Made by a program: the position numbers and the translations under genes. DNA of 64,000 nucleotides from Methylocystis sp. Sn-Cys (GTDB taxonomy: Bacteria > Pseudomonadota > Alphaproteobacteria > Rhizobiales > Beijerinckiaceae), in contig NZ_JAERVJ010000005.1 of the NCBI RefSeq assembly GCF_016745395.1, forward strand, positions 212,695-276,694, read 5' to 3'. Positions within the stretch are counted from its first letter, which is position 1. Every line of letters starts with the position of its first letter. Positions 33,552 through 43,722 of this stretch are shown here, in pieces. The notes under the pieces were generated by a model. The model worked only from the letters and a program-made list of their open reading frames with translations, did no database searches and was not told the DNA's origin.

Positions 33552-34523
33552 TTACGCCCCCATGGCGTCGGCCTTCTCGATCAGCGCCTCGGCCATGCGG
33601 ATCGAGGCGATGTCGATGAGGCGGCCGTCGAGCGACACGGCGCCCTTGCCTTCCTTGGCGGCCTGGGCCATCGCGTCGAGGATGCGGCGGGCCTTGTTCA
33701 CTTCCGCTTCGGACGGCGTGAAGACCTCGTTCGCCAGCTCGATCTGCGAGGGATGGATCGCCCACTTGCCTTCGTAGCCGAGAACGGCGGCGCGCTTGGC
33801 GGCGGCCTTATAGCCTTCCGGATCGTTGAAGTCGCCGAACGGGCCGTCGATCGGGCGCAGGCCGTAGGCGCGGCAGGCGACCATCATGCGGGTCTGGGCG
33901 GCGTGCCACTGGTCCATCCAGTAGTAGTCGCGGTTGCCCTTCTCGTCCTTGTCGGTGAGAACGCCGTAGTCCGGGTTCACGCCGCCGATGACGGTCGTGC
34001 GGGCGCGGGTCGAGGCGGCGTAGTCGGCGACGCCGAAGGACATGGCCTCGAGACGCTTGGAGGACTGGGCGATCGCTTCGACATTGGCCATGCCGAGCGC
34101 GGTCTCGATCAGGATTTCGATGCCGATGCGCTTGGTGCGCTTCTTGTACTGCTCGATCTGCGTGATCATCATGTCGATCGCGTAGACGTCGGCCGGCACG
34201 CCGACCTTGGGAATCAGCACCACGTCGAGGCGCGGGCAGTTCTCGAGAACGTCGACCACGTCGCGGTAGCAATACTGCGTGTCGAGGCCGTTGATGCGCA
34301 GCGTCATCACCTTCTTGCCCCAATCGATGTCGTTGAGGCCCTGGATGATGTTCTTGCGCGCCTGCTCCTTGTCATCGGGGGCGACAGCGTCTTCGAGGTC
34401 GAGGAAGATCTGGTCGGCCTTCGACTGGGCGGCCTTCTCGAACATGCCCGGCGCGGAGCCCGGCACGGCGAGTTCGGAGCGGTGCAGGCGCGGCGTGGCC
34501 TGCTCGATCAGGGTAAAGCTCAT
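33552..34523 (-). CDS. mclA: L-malyl-CoA lyase (McL/HpcH-CitE family)
   Basis: A 323-aa enzyme that cleaves malyl-CoA to acetyl-CoA and glyoxylate, the step that yields the net product of the serine cycle. It has the CitE-family start LAVPGSAPGMFEKAAQSKAD, the Mg-binding IFLDLEDAVAPDDK, the substrate segment IEILIETALGMANVEAIA and WAIHPSQIELANEVFTPS. Length and position next to ppc and mtkAB match the methylotroph enzyme. AGGAAAA precedes the ATG. It is 62 bases downstream of ppc. Confidence 0.95.
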   Translation of the reverse strand: MSFTLIEQATPRLHRSELAVPGSAPGMFEKAAQSKADQIFLDLEDAVAPDDKEQARKNIIQGLNDIDWGKKVMTLRINGLDTQYCYRDVVDVLENCPRLDVVLIPKVGVPADVYAIDMMITQIEQYKKRTKRIGIEILIETALGMANVEAIAQSSKRLEAMSFGVADYAASTRARTTVIGGVNPDYGVLTDKDEKGNRDYYWMDQWHAAQTRMMVACRAYGLRPIDGPFGDFNDPEGYKAAAKRAAVLGYEGKWAIHPSQIELANEVFTPSEAEVNKARRILDAMAQAAKEGKGAVSLDGRLIDIASIRMAEALIEKADAMGA

Positions 34524-34585
34524 AGTGATTTTCCTTTCTTCATTGGTCCCAAAGATGCGCCTGCTGGAAGCGCGTCAGGATGCAT

Positions 34586-37333
34586 TTAGCCAGTGGCCCC
34601 GAGGCCGGCGGCGATGCAACTGATGGAGATGAGCAGAGGCGCTTTCACAGCCTCCTTCTCGTCCTCGTCTTGCGCCTCACGGAAGCGGCGCAGCAATTCG
34701 ACCTGTTCGCGATTGACCTCATTGATGACCGGCAGCCGATGCTCCAGCCGCGCGGCATATTCCTTGAAGCGGTCGGTGAGGTCGCGATCGCCGGTCACGC
34801 GCAGCACCATCTCGCGGGTGAGCGCATATTCGTCCTCGATCATCTTGAAGATCTTCTCGCGCACTGCTTCGTCGGCGACGAGGCTGGCGTAGGCCCTGGC
34901 GATCGAGAGATCGACGAGCGCCAGTGTCTTCTCGACCTCATCGAGGATGAGGCGGAAGAGGCGCGAATCCTCGAACATCCAGCGCAGCAATTCGAGGCCG
35001 CGATCGCCATGCGTGTCGAGATAGGCCTTGAGGCCGGAGCCCACCCCATACCAGCCGGTGATCGAATGGCGATTCTGCGCCCAGGCGAAGACCCAGGGGA
35101 TTGCACGCAAATCAGCGAGGCTCTTGGCGCCGAAGCGGCGCGCCGGGCGCGAGCCGATGTTGAGCAGGGAAATCTCTTCGAGCGGGCTCGCCGCCTGGAA
35201 ATAAGTGACGATGTCCGGGTCGGAGACGAGCCGCTCATAGACCGCGAAAGATGCGAAGGAGATCTCCTCGAGCGCCTCGTCGAAATCCTTGCGCGGCACC
35301 AGCGCGTCTTCGCGCTCGGATTTCAGCGCATGCTGGAAGACGGAGGAGGCGAGCAGCTCCATCTGATAGGCGGCCGTGCCGCGATTGGCGTATTTGAAGG
35401 AGACGACTTCGCCCTGCTCGGTGACACGGAAGCGGCCACGGATCGAACCCGCCGGCTGCGCCGCGATGGCGTGGCCGGTCGGCGCGCCGCCGCGCGAGAC
35501 GGAGCCGCCGCGGCCGTGGAAGAAGGCGATGGCGATGTCCATCTCCTGCCCCACTTCCGTGAGGCGCGCCTGCGCCTTGAACAGCTCCCAATTCGACGAC
35601 AGGAAGCCGCCGTCCTTATTGGAGTCGGAGTAGCCGATCATCACTTCCTGCAGATCGCCCTGCGCGCGGGTGCTACGGCGGATGAGCGGAATCTGCAGCA
35701 GATCGCGCATGATCGCCGGCGCGTCCTGCAGATCGGTGATCGTCTCGAAGAGCGGCACGATCGGCAAAGTGAGATGATCGACGCCCGCGGCGTCGGCGAA
35801 GAGGCCGGCCTCTTTCGCCAGTAGATATATGCCGAGCACATCGTTGGCGGAGGACGTCATCGACAGGATGAAGCTGCCGAAAGCCTCGCGGTCGAGCCGT
35901 GCGCGCATGTCGGCGACGACCTCGAACATCTCGATGATGTCGCGCGTGTCGGCGGTGAGCGTGTCTCGCGGGATTGGCGCGGCGCGCGGCGCGTCGAGCT
36001 CCTTCATGAGCCACGCGCGCCATTCGTCGGACGTCACATCAGGGGCCGTCTCGCCCTCTGTCTTGATGCGCCACAATTCCTGCAACGCCGCGGTGGTGCG
36101 CGTCGTGTTCTGGCGAATATCGAGCCGCACCGTGCTGAAGCGGAAGATTTCCACCGCGCGGCGCAGCGGGCGCACGAGGTCGGTCGCGAGCGCCTCGCTC
36201 TTGGCGTCGATCAGCACGGATTCGAGCAACAGCAGATCGCCGATGAGCTTGTCGGCGCTGGTGTAGCGCGGGCCGGTCGTCGGCTCGTCATTCGTGGCAG
36301 CAAGCGTATTGTCGATCTTGCGCAGGATCGTCGTGACGAACTGGCGATAAGGCTCGTTGAAATTGCGCTGCGCGATGCCGGCGCCGTCCGGCAGCTCCTT
36401 GAGGCGGCGCGACAGCTCTTCCTTGAACGCCGGCGGAATGACCGCGGCGCGCTCGCTGATCGACAGCATGCGCACCAGATCGACCACGCGGTTGCGATAA
36501 TAATTGAGGCTCGCCGTCGCGTTCAGCCGCATCGTCTGGCGCGTCACCTCATTGGTGACGAAGGGATTGCCGTCGCGGTCGCCGCCGATCCAGGAGCCGA
36601 ACTGGAAGAAGGGCGTGACCTCGAACTTCTCCTGCGGATAGTGGCGCTTCAGCGCGCGCTCGAAGGAGGAGAGAAGCTCCGGCGCGAGATCGAAGATGCT
36701 TTCCTGGAAGAAATGCTGGCCCCAGTGCACTTCATGCTCGACGGTGGGCTTTTCCAGATGCAATTCGCCGGTGAGCCACAAAAGCTCGATGAGATCGTAG
36801 ATCGACTTCACCAGGGCTTCGCGCTCGCGGTCGGTCCAGCGTGTGGATTCCAGCTCACGCATCAGCAGATAGATGCGGCGGTACTTTTCGAGGATCGAAA
36901 CGCGCTTGGCTTCGGTCGGATGCGCCGTGATGACCGGGCGGATGCGCAGCGTCTGCAATTGCGCGCGCACTTCCGCCGCGCCGACGCCCGCATTGGCGGC
37001 GCTGGAGAGCACGTAATCGAACGTGCCGAGCAGCTTGTCATGCCCTCTTTCGCGCTCGATGCGACGGCGCCGGCGCATGGCGTAGGCCTGCTCGGCGATG
37101 GAAACGAGCTGGAAGATAATCCCCTGCGCCTGCAGCGCGCGCGCCATCTGTTTCGGCGCAAGGCCCGCGCCCGCCTTCGAGTCGCGCACCACAGCTTCGA
37201 TCTCGGGCATATGGCGGCGGATGACGGCGAGCAATTGCTCGCGCAGGAAGGCGGAAGCCTCCGTGACAGAACGCGTCGCGAAAGCCGAGGGAAGGCTGAT
37301 CGCGCTTGTCGTGTTCTGGTTCTCGGCGGTCAT
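34586..37333 (-). CDS. ppc: Phosphoenolpyruvate carboxylase
   Basis: A 915-aa enzyme that carboxylates PEP to oxaloacetate in the serine cycle. Signatures present: VITAHPTEAKR with the catalytic His, IGGDRDGNPFVTNEV, the QDV-type C1 region, SDSNKDGGFLSSNWELF, FHGRGGSVSRGGAPTGHAI with the catalytic GRGGSV loop, and AWAQNRHSITGWYGVGSGL. The very C-terminus differs from the housekeeping QNTG ending, reading ...ISCIAAGLGATG. Methylotroph enzymes in this position are often insensitive to acetyl-CoA; that property cannot be read here. It sits between mtkB and mclA. Confidence 0.96.
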   Translation of the reverse strand: MTAENQNTTSAISLPSAFATRSVTEASAFLREQLLAVIRRHMPEIEAVVRDSKAGAGLAPKQMARALQAQGIIFQLVSIAEQAYAMRRRRRIERERGHDKLLGTFDYVLSSAANAGVGAAEVRAQLQTLRIRPVITAHPTEAKRVSILEKYRRIYLLMRELESTRWTDREREALVKSIYDLIELLWLTGELHLEKPTVEHEVHWGQHFFQESIFDLAPELLSSFERALKRHYPQEKFEVTPFFQFGSWIGGDRDGNPFVTNEVTRQTMRLNATASLNYYRNRVVDLVRMLSISERAAVIPPAFKEELSRRLKELPDGAGIAQRNFNEPYRQFVTTILRKIDNTLAATNDEPTTGPRYTSADKLIGDLLLLESVLIDAKSEALATDLVRPLRRAVEIFRFSTVRLDIRQNTTRTTAALQELWRIKTEGETAPDVTSDEWRAWLMKELDAPRAAPIPRDTLTADTRDIIEMFEVVADMRARLDREAFGSFILSMTSSANDVLGIYLLAKEAGLFADAAGVDHLTLPIVPLFETITDLQDAPAIMRDLLQIPLIRRSTRAQGDLQEVMIGYSDSNKDGGFLSSNWELFKAQARLTEVGQEMDIAIAFFHGRGGSVSRGGAPTGHAIAAQPAGSIRGRFRVTEQGEVVSFKYANRGTAAYQMELLASSVFQHALKSEREDALVPRKDFDEALEEISFASFAVYERLVSDPDIVTYFQAASPLEEISLLNIGSRPARRFGAKSLADLRAIPWVFAWAQNRHSITGWYGVGSGLKAYLDTHGDRGLELLRWMFEDSRLFRLILDEVEKTLALVDLSIARAYASLVADEAVREKIFKMIEDEYALTREMVLRVTGDRDLTDRFKEYAARLEHRLPVINEVNREQVELLRRFREAQDEDEKEAVKAPLLISISCIAAGLGATG

Positions 37334-37458
37334 AGAAGCTCCCTAAAAGCGTACGAAACGCCAGGCCGGCGGTCCGCGCCGGCGCATCCTTCACAAGAAG
37401 ACGGCAACCGGGCTTTCGCGATCTACGTCGAGAACGCGAAAGCTCGATGATGGCGCCG

Positions 37459-38346
37459 TCAGGCCCGCTTGAGCACTTTGGCGACGGTCGAGCCGAACTC
37501 GGCCGGATTGGGCGCCACGGTGAGGCCGTAGGACTTCATGATCTCGGTCTTCTCGGCCGCGCTGTCGCCTGTCGCCGAGATGATGGCGCCCGCATGCCCC
37601 ATGCGCCTTCCCTTGGGCGCCGTGAGACCCGCGACGAAGCCGACGACCGGCTTGGAGAAGTTTTCCTTGATCCAGGCGGAGGCCTCGGCCTCCTGCGGGC
37701 CGCCGATCTCGCCGATGATCAGCACCGCTTCCGTCTCCGGGTCCTTGTCGAAGAGGACGAGGTGGTCGAGGAAGGACGAGCCGTTGATCGGATCGCCGCC
37801 GATGCCGACCGACGTCGAGATGCCGAGCCCCAGTTCTTTTAGCTGCGAGGCGGCCTCATAGCCGAGCGTGCCCGAACGCGAGATGAGGCCGACCGGGCCC
37901 TGCTTGTAGATATGGCCGGGCATGATGCCGAGCATGGCCTTGCCGGGCGAGATGATGCCGGCGCAATTCGGGCCGACGAGCATGGGCCGGCGGTCCTTCG
38001 GGAAGCGCAGGAAATAGCGCTTCACCTTCATCATGTCCTGCGCCGGGATGCCGTCTGTGATGGAGCAGATGAGCCGGATGCCGGCGTCGGCGGCCTCCAT
38101 GATCGCGTCGGCGCAGAAGGCCGGCGCGACGAAGGTGATCGAGGCCTGCGCGCCGGTCGCCTTCACGGCTTCCTTCGCCGTGTTGAACACAGGCACGCCG
38201 TGATGGGTCTTGCCGCCCTTGCCGGGCGTGACGCCGGCCACGACATTGCTGCCGTAGTCGATCATTTCCTTGGCGTGGAAGCTGCCTTTGTCGCCGGTGA
38301 TGCCCTGGATGAGGATCGGCGTCTTTTCGTCGATGAGAATGCTCAT
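37459..38346 (-). CDS. mtkB: Malate-CoA ligase (malate thiokinase) alpha subunit
   Basis: A 295-aa protein of the succinyl-CoA synthetase alpha family. It contains [19 protein letters not shown] (CoA-binding N-terminus), [19 protein letters not shown], and the phosphohistidine site [13 protein letters not shown] with His251. Paired with mtkA and next to ppc and mclA, it should activate malate to malyl-CoA rather than serve the TCA cycle. It starts 18 bases after mtkA ends. Confidence 0.94.
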   Translation of the reverse strand: MSILIDEKTPILIQGITGDKGSFHAKEMIDYGSNVVAGVTPGKGGKTHHGVPVFNTAKEAVKATGAQASITFVAPAFCADAIMEAADAGIRLICSITDGIPAQDMMKVKRYFLRFPKDRRPMLVGPNCAGIISPGKAMLGIMPGHIYKQGPVGLISRSGTLGYEAASQLKELGLGISTSVGIGGDPINGSSFLDHLVLFDKDPETEAVLIIGEIGGPQEAEASAWIKENFSKPVVGFVAGLTAPKGRRMGHAGAIISATGDSAAEKTEIMKSYGLTVAPNPAEFGSTVAKVLKRA

Positions 38347-38363
38347 GATGTCCTCCCCAGCGC

Positions 38364-39536
38364 TTACTTGACGCTCTGCCAGGCTGCGACGGCCTTTTGG
38401 GCGGCGTCGGCGAGCGTATCGGCCTGGATGATCGGAATGCCGCTCTCGTCGATGATCTTCTTGCCGGCTTCGACATTCGTGCCGGCGAGACGCACGACAA
38501 GCGGCACGCCCTCGATCTTCTCCTGACGCACGGCGTCGACGACGCCCTGTGCAACCCAGTCGCAGCGGTTGATGCCGGCGAAGATATTGACCAGCACCAC
38601 CTTCACGCGGCGGTCGGAGAGCACGAGACGGAAGGCCGTCGCGACGCGCTCGGGCGAGGCGCCGCCGCCGACGTCGAGGAAGTTCGCCGGATTGCCGCCG
38701 GCGTGCTTGATCATGTCCATCGTCGCCATCGCGAGGCCGGCGCCGTTGACGATGCAGCCGATCTCGCCATCGAGCCCGATGTAATTCAGGCTGTGCTCAT
38801 GCGCCTGCGCCTCGCGCGGATCGCTCTGCGAGGGATCATTCAGTTCGACGATATGACGGCGGCGGAACAGCGCATTATCGTCGAAGGACATCTTTGCGTC
38901 GAGCGCGAGCACCTTGTCGTCCTTGGTGACGACGAGCGGATTGATTTCGAGCATGGTCGCGTCATTGTCGCGGAACGCGCGATAGGCGCCCATGATGGTC
39001 TGCACCGCGCGCGACACCTGCTTGATATTGAGGCCGAGCTGGAAGGCGAGCTCGCGGGCCTGGAACTGCTGCAGGCCGACGGCCGGCTCGACGATCACCT
39101 GCAGGATTTCATCGGGCATGGTGCGCGCGATCTCTTCGATCTCCATGCCGCCATGCTTGGAGGCGATGACGCGCACGCGTTCGAGCTTGCGGTCGAGGAC
39201 ATAGCCCAGATAAATCTCGCGCTCGAAGGGATCGGCGACTTCCACATAGACGCGCTGCACGGGCTTGCCTTCCGGCCCCGTCTGCCCCGTCACGAGACGC
39301 TTGCCGAGAAGGTCGCGCGCCGCCTGCTGCACTTCATGATAAGTGCGGCAGAGCTTCACGCCGCCCGCCTTGCCGCGCGCGCCGGCGTGGATTTGCGCCT
39401 TGACGACCCAATGGGAACCGCCGAGCTCGGTCGCCGCATAGACGGCTTGGTCCGGGCTGAAGGCCACGGTGCCGGGCGGAATGGCGACGCCATGCGCGGC
39501 CAGAATTTCCTTGGCTTGATACTCGTGGACGTCCAT
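38364..39536 (-). CDS. mtkA: Malate-CoA ligase (malate thiokinase) beta subunit
   Basis: A 390-aa ATP-grasp protein of the SucC family: [20 protein letters not shown] at the N-terminus, ATP-binding [39 protein letters not shown] with metal ligands, and [18 protein letters not shown] near the C-terminus. Context (fchA upstream, mtkB downstream) identifies it as the malate-specific enzyme of the serine cycle. GGGAGGAA lies just upstream of the ATG. Confidence 0.94.
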   Translation of the reverse strand: MDVHEYQAKEILAAHGVAIPPGTVAFSPDQAVYAATELGGSHWVVKAQIHAGARGKAGGVKLCRTYHEVQQAARDLLGKRLVTGQTGPEGKPVQRVYVEVADPFEREIYLGYVLDRKLERVRVIASKHGGMEIEEIARTMPDEILQVIVEPAVGLQQFQARELAFQLGLNIKQVSRAVQTIMGAYRAFRDNDATMLEINPLVVTKDDKVLALDAKMSFDDNALFRRRHIVELNDPSQSDPREAQAHEHSLNYIGLDGEIGCIVNGAGLAMATMDMIKHAGGNPANFLDVGGGASPERVATAFRLVLSDRRVKVVLVNIFAGINRCDWVAQGVVDAVRQEKIEGVPLVVRLAGTNVEAGKKIIDESGIPIIQADTLADAAQKAVAAWQSVK

Positions 39537-39612
39537 CGGTTCCTCCCTCGCGGTTCATTCGCGCTTATTGGGCGGTCGACGCGCGCGGGCGCGTCAGCCG
39601 CCTGTCTTGGCG

Positions 39613-40242
39613 TTAGCCAATCTTTCCGCGCACGACCTCATAGACCGCTTCGGTCTCGGCCGCCGCCTTGGCGAGCAGCGCGTTGACCTCGGCGAGTTGC
39701 GTCTCGGCGAAGTCGCGGTCCTTGATCGACTTGGCGTTGATGAAGACGTTCAGCGCGCAGCTACGAAGGCCGGCGTTGGCCGCGAGCACGGCGACGCCCG
39801 CGTCGCTGATGACGCCGAGATTGCCCTTGTCCGCGGCTTCCTTCGACAGCGCGATCACCTCGTAGCAGACCTTGCAGGTCGCAAGCGGGGCGAGCGTCGC
39901 GGCTTTCAGCGCTTCCTGGATCGCCGCGCTGCGCGCAGCCTTCTCTTCGTCCGTCGCCTTCGGCAGGCCATAGGCGCCCATCAGTGTGTTGAAGGCGACG
40001 ACGTCCTCGTCGATGCCTTTCGTGAGCGCCTCGCGGAGTTCCTCGGCGCGGGCGAGGGTCTTTTTCAGATCCTCGGAGACGGCCTCATAGTTCTTCTTGC
40101 CGATGGTCAGATTGCAGACCATCGACACCAGCGCCGCGCCCATGGCGCCCGAGAGCGCCGCCGCGCCGCCGCCGCCAGGAGTCGGCGCGTTGCTCGCGAG
40201 TTCGTCGAGAAATTTGCCGATCGTTTCCGTCTTCGCGCTCAT
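39613..40242 (-). CDS. fchA: Methenyl-tetrahydrofolate cyclohydrolase FchA
   Basis: A 209-aa helical protein of the formiminotransferase-cyclodeaminase C-domain family, shown in methylotrophs to hydrolyse methenyl-H4folate to 10-formyl-H4folate. Recognisable are FLDELASNAPTPGGGGAAALSGA near the N-terminus and MVCNLTIGKKNYE. It begins one base after mtdA ends, and the two encode consecutive steps of H4folate C1 transfer. Confidence 0.94.
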   Translation of the reverse strand: MSAKTETIGKFLDELASNAPTPGGGGAAALSGAMGAALVSMVCNLTIGKKNYEAVSEDLKKTLARAEELREALTKGIDEDVVAFNTLMGAYGLPKATDEEKAARSAAIQEALKAATLAPLATCKVCYEVIALSKEAADKGNLGVISDAGVAVLAANAGLRSCALNVFINAKSIKDRDFAETQLAEVNALLAKAAAETEAVYEVVRGKIG

Positions 40243-40243
40243 G

Positions 40244-41104
40244 TCAGGCCAGCACCTTCGCTTGGGCGTAAATGTTTTCGCAATCGAACAACTGGTCGGA
40301 GCTTTCGAACAGCTTGCCGACGCATTCGCGATGCAGTTTCAGCTTGAGGCCGCCGAGGCCCAGCGCGCCGATCACGATCTTGCCGTGGCGCTCCTTGGCC
40401 TTATCGATCGCCTCGACGCCGCCGATGCCGAGCGGCGGCTGCGCGTTGCAGTCGGCGAGAAGCTCGATCGTCGGGTCATTCTGCCAATCGGCTTCGTCGA
40501 GCAGCGGCACGCCGATGGCGCCCGCCGCGAACACGACCTGCGCGCCCTTGACGGCGGCGGCGCGGGCGGCGTTGTCCTTGGCCTCGATCGCGACGGGCGT
40601 GAAGCCGAAGCGCTCCTGAATGGCTTTAGCGGCCTCTTCCGCGCGCGCCTTGTCGCGCGAGGTGATGGCGACTTCGGCGCCCTCGATATTCAGCATGGCG
40701 GCGGCGCGCATGCCGACGGGGCCGGTGCCGGCGAGAACGACGGCCTTCTTGCCCTTGAGATTGCCGGCTTTGGCGAGCAGCGCGACGCCGGCGGCGGCGG
40801 TCGTGTTCGAGCCGTTGGAGTCGAGCATGGCCGAGACGCGGAAGTTGGAGAAGAAGCGCTTCTTCACCGCCTTGAACACGGCCTCGCCCGCGGTCATCGA
40901 ACCACCGCCGACGAAGATCGCCGTAAATTGCTTCTCTTTGGGGCCACGCGTGTAAATACAGCCATCGACGAGCGCGCCGACGCTCTCCGGCGTCACGCCG
41001 CCATAACCGATAATGTGATCGGCGCCGCCGTCGTAACCGACGACCGTGTCGAAGACGCTGGCGACGGGATCGGTGTCGAAAAGGAAAAGAAGCTTTTTAG
41101 TCAT
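40244..41104 (-). CDS. mtdA: NADP-dependent methylene-tetrahydrofolate dehydrogenase MtdA
   Basis: A 286-aa enzyme that interconverts methylene-H4folate and methenyl-H4folate; the Methylobacterium enzyme also uses the H4MPT derivative. Family features are the N-terminal KKLLFLFDTDPVASVFDTVVGYDGG, the GGSMTAGEAVFKAVKKRFF segment, and the nucleotide loop VVLAGTGPVGMRAAAML. It is separated from hprA by a 187-base gap holding a family C repeat and from fchA by a single base. Confidence 0.95.
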   Translation of the reverse strand: MTKKLLFLFDTDPVASVFDTVVGYDGGADHIIGYGGVTPESVGALVDGCIYTRGPKEKQFTAIFVGGGSMTAGEAVFKAVKKRFFSNFRVSAMLDSNGSNTTAAAGVALLAKAGNLKGKKAVVLAGTGPVGMRAAAMLNIEGAEVAITSRDKARAEEAAKAIQERFGFTPVAIEAKDNAARAAAVKGAQVVFAAGAIGVPLLDEADWQNDPTIELLADCNAQPPLGIGGVEAIDKAKERHGKIVIGALGLGGLKLKLHRECVGKLFESSDQLFDCENIYAQAKVLA

Positions 41105-41134
41105 TAGCGTTCCTCAGGAGCGAACCCGCCACGC

Positions 41135-41254
41135 GTCATGGCCGGGCTTGTCCCGGCCATCCACGCCGGGACGCGATGAAATCGTCTGCGACGAGGCCCC
41201 CCGCTGCTCCGCCCGCTGCGCGGCGTGGATGCCCGCGACAAGCGCGGGCATGAC
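41135..41254. repeat. Family C palindromic element (short variant)
   Basis: Ends GTCATGGCCGGGCTTGTCCCGGCCATCC and GTGGATGCCCGCGACAAGCGCGGGCATGAC, each a hairpin, between hprA and mtdA. Related copies are at 48283 and 56361. Confidence 0.8.
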
Positions 41255-41291
41255 GGCGGGGGAGACAATCGGGGCCATTTCCTTCACTTCT

Positions 41292-42233
41292 TTACGCCGT
41301 CACCACATTGCGCGGGTCGCCCGCGACGAAGGCGTCGATATTGTCGATGAGCTGATCCGCCAGCACCTGCATGGCTTCTTTCGAGGCCCAGGCGACGTGA
41401 GGCGTGATGATCAGGTTCGGGATCGTCGGATCGAGCAGGATGTTGCCGTTCTTCGGCGGCTCGACGGTGAGCACGTCCAACGCCGCGCCGGCGATGACGC
41501 CGTTGCGCAGCGCGTCCGCGAGCGCCTGCTCGTCGATGATGCCGCCGCGCGCCGTGTTGATGATGCTGGCGGTCTTCTTCATCGACGCGAGCTCCTTCGC
41601 GCCGATCATGTTCTTGGTTTGCGGCGTCAGCGGGATGTTCAGCGTGACGACGTCGGCCTCGCGCAGGATGGTGGCGACATCGACCTTGCCGGGAATGTCC
41701 GTGACGTCGTTGATCAGCACATTCATGCCGAGGGCCTTGGCGCGGCTTTCGACCTGCTTGCCGAGCGCGCCATAGCCGATGATGCCGAGCGTGGAGCCGG
41801 CGATGTCATAGATCGGGTAATCGAAGTAACAAAACTGGTTGGCGTAGCCCCAGCGGCCGTGGCGCACGCTGTCGACATAGTTAACCAGATTACGACGCAG
41901 CGCGAAGAGCAGCGCAAAGACATGCTCGGGCAGCGTGTTGTAGGCGTAATTGCGAATGTTCGAAACGGTGATGCCATTGGCCGTGGTGTAGGCCTTGTCG
42001 ATCACGTCGGTGCCCGTGGCGGCGACGGCGATGAGCTTCACATCGGGAAGCTGCTTCAAGGTCGCTTCGCGCAGCGGCACTTTGTTGGTGATGATGATGT
42101 CGCAGCCCTTGGCGCGCTCGACGATCTGGTCCGGCGCGGTCTGCGCATATTCCGTATATTCATGCGGGAAATTCGGTTTGCGCACATTGGCGTCGAGCGT
42201 TTCGCGATCCAGAAAGACGATTTTGTGCGACAT
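41292..42233 (-). CDS. hprA: Hydroxypyruvate reductase (D-2-hydroxyacid dehydrogenase family)
   Basis: A 313-aa NAD(P)H-dependent enzyme that reduces hydroxypyruvate to D-glycerate. It has the dinucleotide loop LGIIGYGALGKQVESRA (Gly motif at 153-158), the catalytic Arg in INTARGGIIDEQAL, and the His in NLIITPHVAWASKEA. MSHKIVFLDRETLDAN is chosen as the N-terminus because AGGGGAGC lies six bases before it; upstream codons fall in a family A repeat. It follows sgaA in the pathway order. Confidence 0.94.
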   Translation of the reverse strand: MSHKIVFLDRETLDANVRKPNFPHEYTEYAQTAPDQIVERAKGCDIIITNKVPLREATLKQLPDVKLIAVAATGTDVIDKAYTTANGITVSNIRNYAYNTLPEHVFALLFALRRNLVNYVDSVRHGRWGYANQFCYFDYPIYDIAGSTLGIIGYGALGKQVESRAKALGMNVLINDVTDIPGKVDVATILREADVVTLNIPLTPQTKNMIGAKELASMKKTASIINTARGGIIDEQALADALRNGVIAGAALDVLTVEPPKNGNILLDPTIPNLIITPHVAWASKEAMQVLADQLIDNIDAFVAGDPRNVVTA

Positions 42234-42258
42234 GAAGCTCCCCTGATGTCCCTTGATT

Positions 42259-42424
42259 AGCCCTCTCCCGCTTGCGGGAGAGGGTGGCCCCCGCGTGAGC
42301 GGGGGTCGGGTGAGGGCGAATTGCACACGCGACGGAAGCCCTCATCCGTCGCGCATTCGCGCGACACCTTCTCCCGCATAGCCCGTCGAAGACGGGCGTC
42401 TCTCGACGCCCTAAGCGGGAGAAG
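42259..42424. repeat. Family A palindromic elements, double copy
   Basis: CCCTCTCCCGCTTGCGGGAGAGGG with CCCCGCGTGAGCGGGGGTCGGGTGAGGG, followed by a second half CCCTCATCCGTCGCGC...CCTTCTCCCGC interrupted by unrelated sequence before GCGGGAGAAGG. It lies between sgaA and hprA. Confidence 0.75.
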
Positions 42425-42435
42425 GATTAGCGGCC

Positions 42436-43632
42436 TTAGACCTTCAGCAGCGGATTGGCGCGATACACCGCCTGGGCGGCCGCGACGCCGGAGCCGGCCT
42501 CGATCTTGATGCCGTTGTCGAGCATCGCCATTTCCGCGCCCGCGATGGCGCCGAGCAGCATCAGCTCGTTGAGGTCGCCGAGATGGCCGATGCGGAACAC
42601 CTTGCCGGCGACTTCCGACAGGCCGGCGCCGAGCGCGAGGTTATAGCGCTTGTAGGCGGTCTCGATGACCTTGGCGGCGTTGTAGCCTTCCGGAACCAGG
42701 ATCGCGGTGACCGTGTCCGAATCCCACTTCGGGTCCTGCGCGCAGGTCTTGAGGCCCCAGGCCGCGACAGCGGCGCGGACGCCGGAGGCGAGGTGATGGT
42801 GGCGCTTGTAGACCTGATCGAGGCCCTCTTCGAACAGGATCGCGAGCGCTTCCTTGAGGCCGTAGAGCAGCGGGACGGACGGCGTATAGGGGAAGTAGCC
42901 GTTCGCGTTCTGCGCGATCATATCCTGGAATTCGAAATAGGCGCGGCGCATCTTGGCGTTCTTGCCCGCCTCGATCGCCTTCGGGCTCGCGGCCATCAGC
43001 GCGAGGCCGGCCGGCAGCATGAAGCCCTTCTGCGAGCCGGAGACGATCACGTCCACGCCCCATTCGTCCATCTTGAACTCGAGCGAGCCGACCGAGGACA
43101 CGCCGTCGACGAACAGCAGCGCCGGATGCTTGGCGTTGTCGATCGCCTTGCGAACGGCGGCGATGTCCGAGGTCACGCCCGTGGCGGTCTCGTTGTGCGT
43201 GGCGAGAACGGCCTTGATCTCGTGGTTCTTGTCGGCCTTGAGGGCCTCTTCGATCGACTCCGGATCATTGCCGGTGCCCCACGGACGCTCCTGCTTGATC
43301 ACCTCGAGGCCGAGGCGCTGGCAGAGGTCGATCCAGAGGTGCGAGAACTGGCCGAAGCGCTGCGCGAGAACCTTGTCGCCGGGCGACAGCGTGTTGGTGA
43401 TCGCCGCTTCCCAGCCGCCGGTGCCGGACGCCGGGAAAATGAAGGGCACGCCCTTGTCGGTGTTGAAGACCTTCTTGAGGCCCGGGAACAGCGGCTTCAC
43501 GAGGTCGGGGAAGGTCGGCGAGCGATGGTCTTCCGAGGCGACCGCCATGGCGCGCACGATGCGGTCGGGAAGATTGGTCGGGCCCGGCACGAAGAGGAAG
43601 TTTCTGCCCGGGACTCTGGAATTCTGCGCCAT
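42436..43632 (-). CDS. sgaA: Serine-glyoxylate aminotransferase
   Basis: A 398-aa class V PLP enzyme that converts serine and glyoxylate to hydroxypyruvate and glycine, the entry point of the cycle. Visible: NFLFVPGPTNLPDRI at the N-terminus, FPASGTGGWEAAITNTLSPG, the Asp of LFVDGVSSVGSLEF, and the PLP lysine K202 in IVSGSQKGFMLPAGLA. Length is normal. GGAGCAAAT precedes the ATG. It lies 90 bases downstream of ftfL. Confidence 0.96.
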   Translation of the reverse strand: MAQNSRVPGRNFLFVPGPTNLPDRIVRAMAVASEDHRSPTFPDLVKPLFPGLKKVFNTDKGVPFIFPASGTGGWEAAITNTLSPGDKVLAQRFGQFSHLWIDLCQRLGLEVIKQERPWGTGNDPESIEEALKADKNHEIKAVLATHNETATGVTSDIAAVRKAIDNAKHPALLFVDGVSSVGSLEFKMDEWGVDVIVSGSQKGFMLPAGLALMAASPKAIEAGKNAKMRRAYFEFQDMIAQNANGYFPYTPSVPLLYGLKEALAILFEEGLDQVYKRHHHLASGVRAAVAAWGLKTCAQDPKWDSDTVTAILVPEGYNAAKVIETAYKRYNLALGAGLSEVAGKVFRIGHLGDLNELMLLGAIAGAEMAMLDNGIKIEAGSGVAAAQAVYRANPLLKV

Positions 43633-43722
43633 TTCTATTTGCTCCTTTCGAGCGAAGCGTTTGCAGGATTGGAAGGAACCGCGGCGCCCTACTGAACGCC
43701 GCGGAATTCTCTATCGAGGCGT

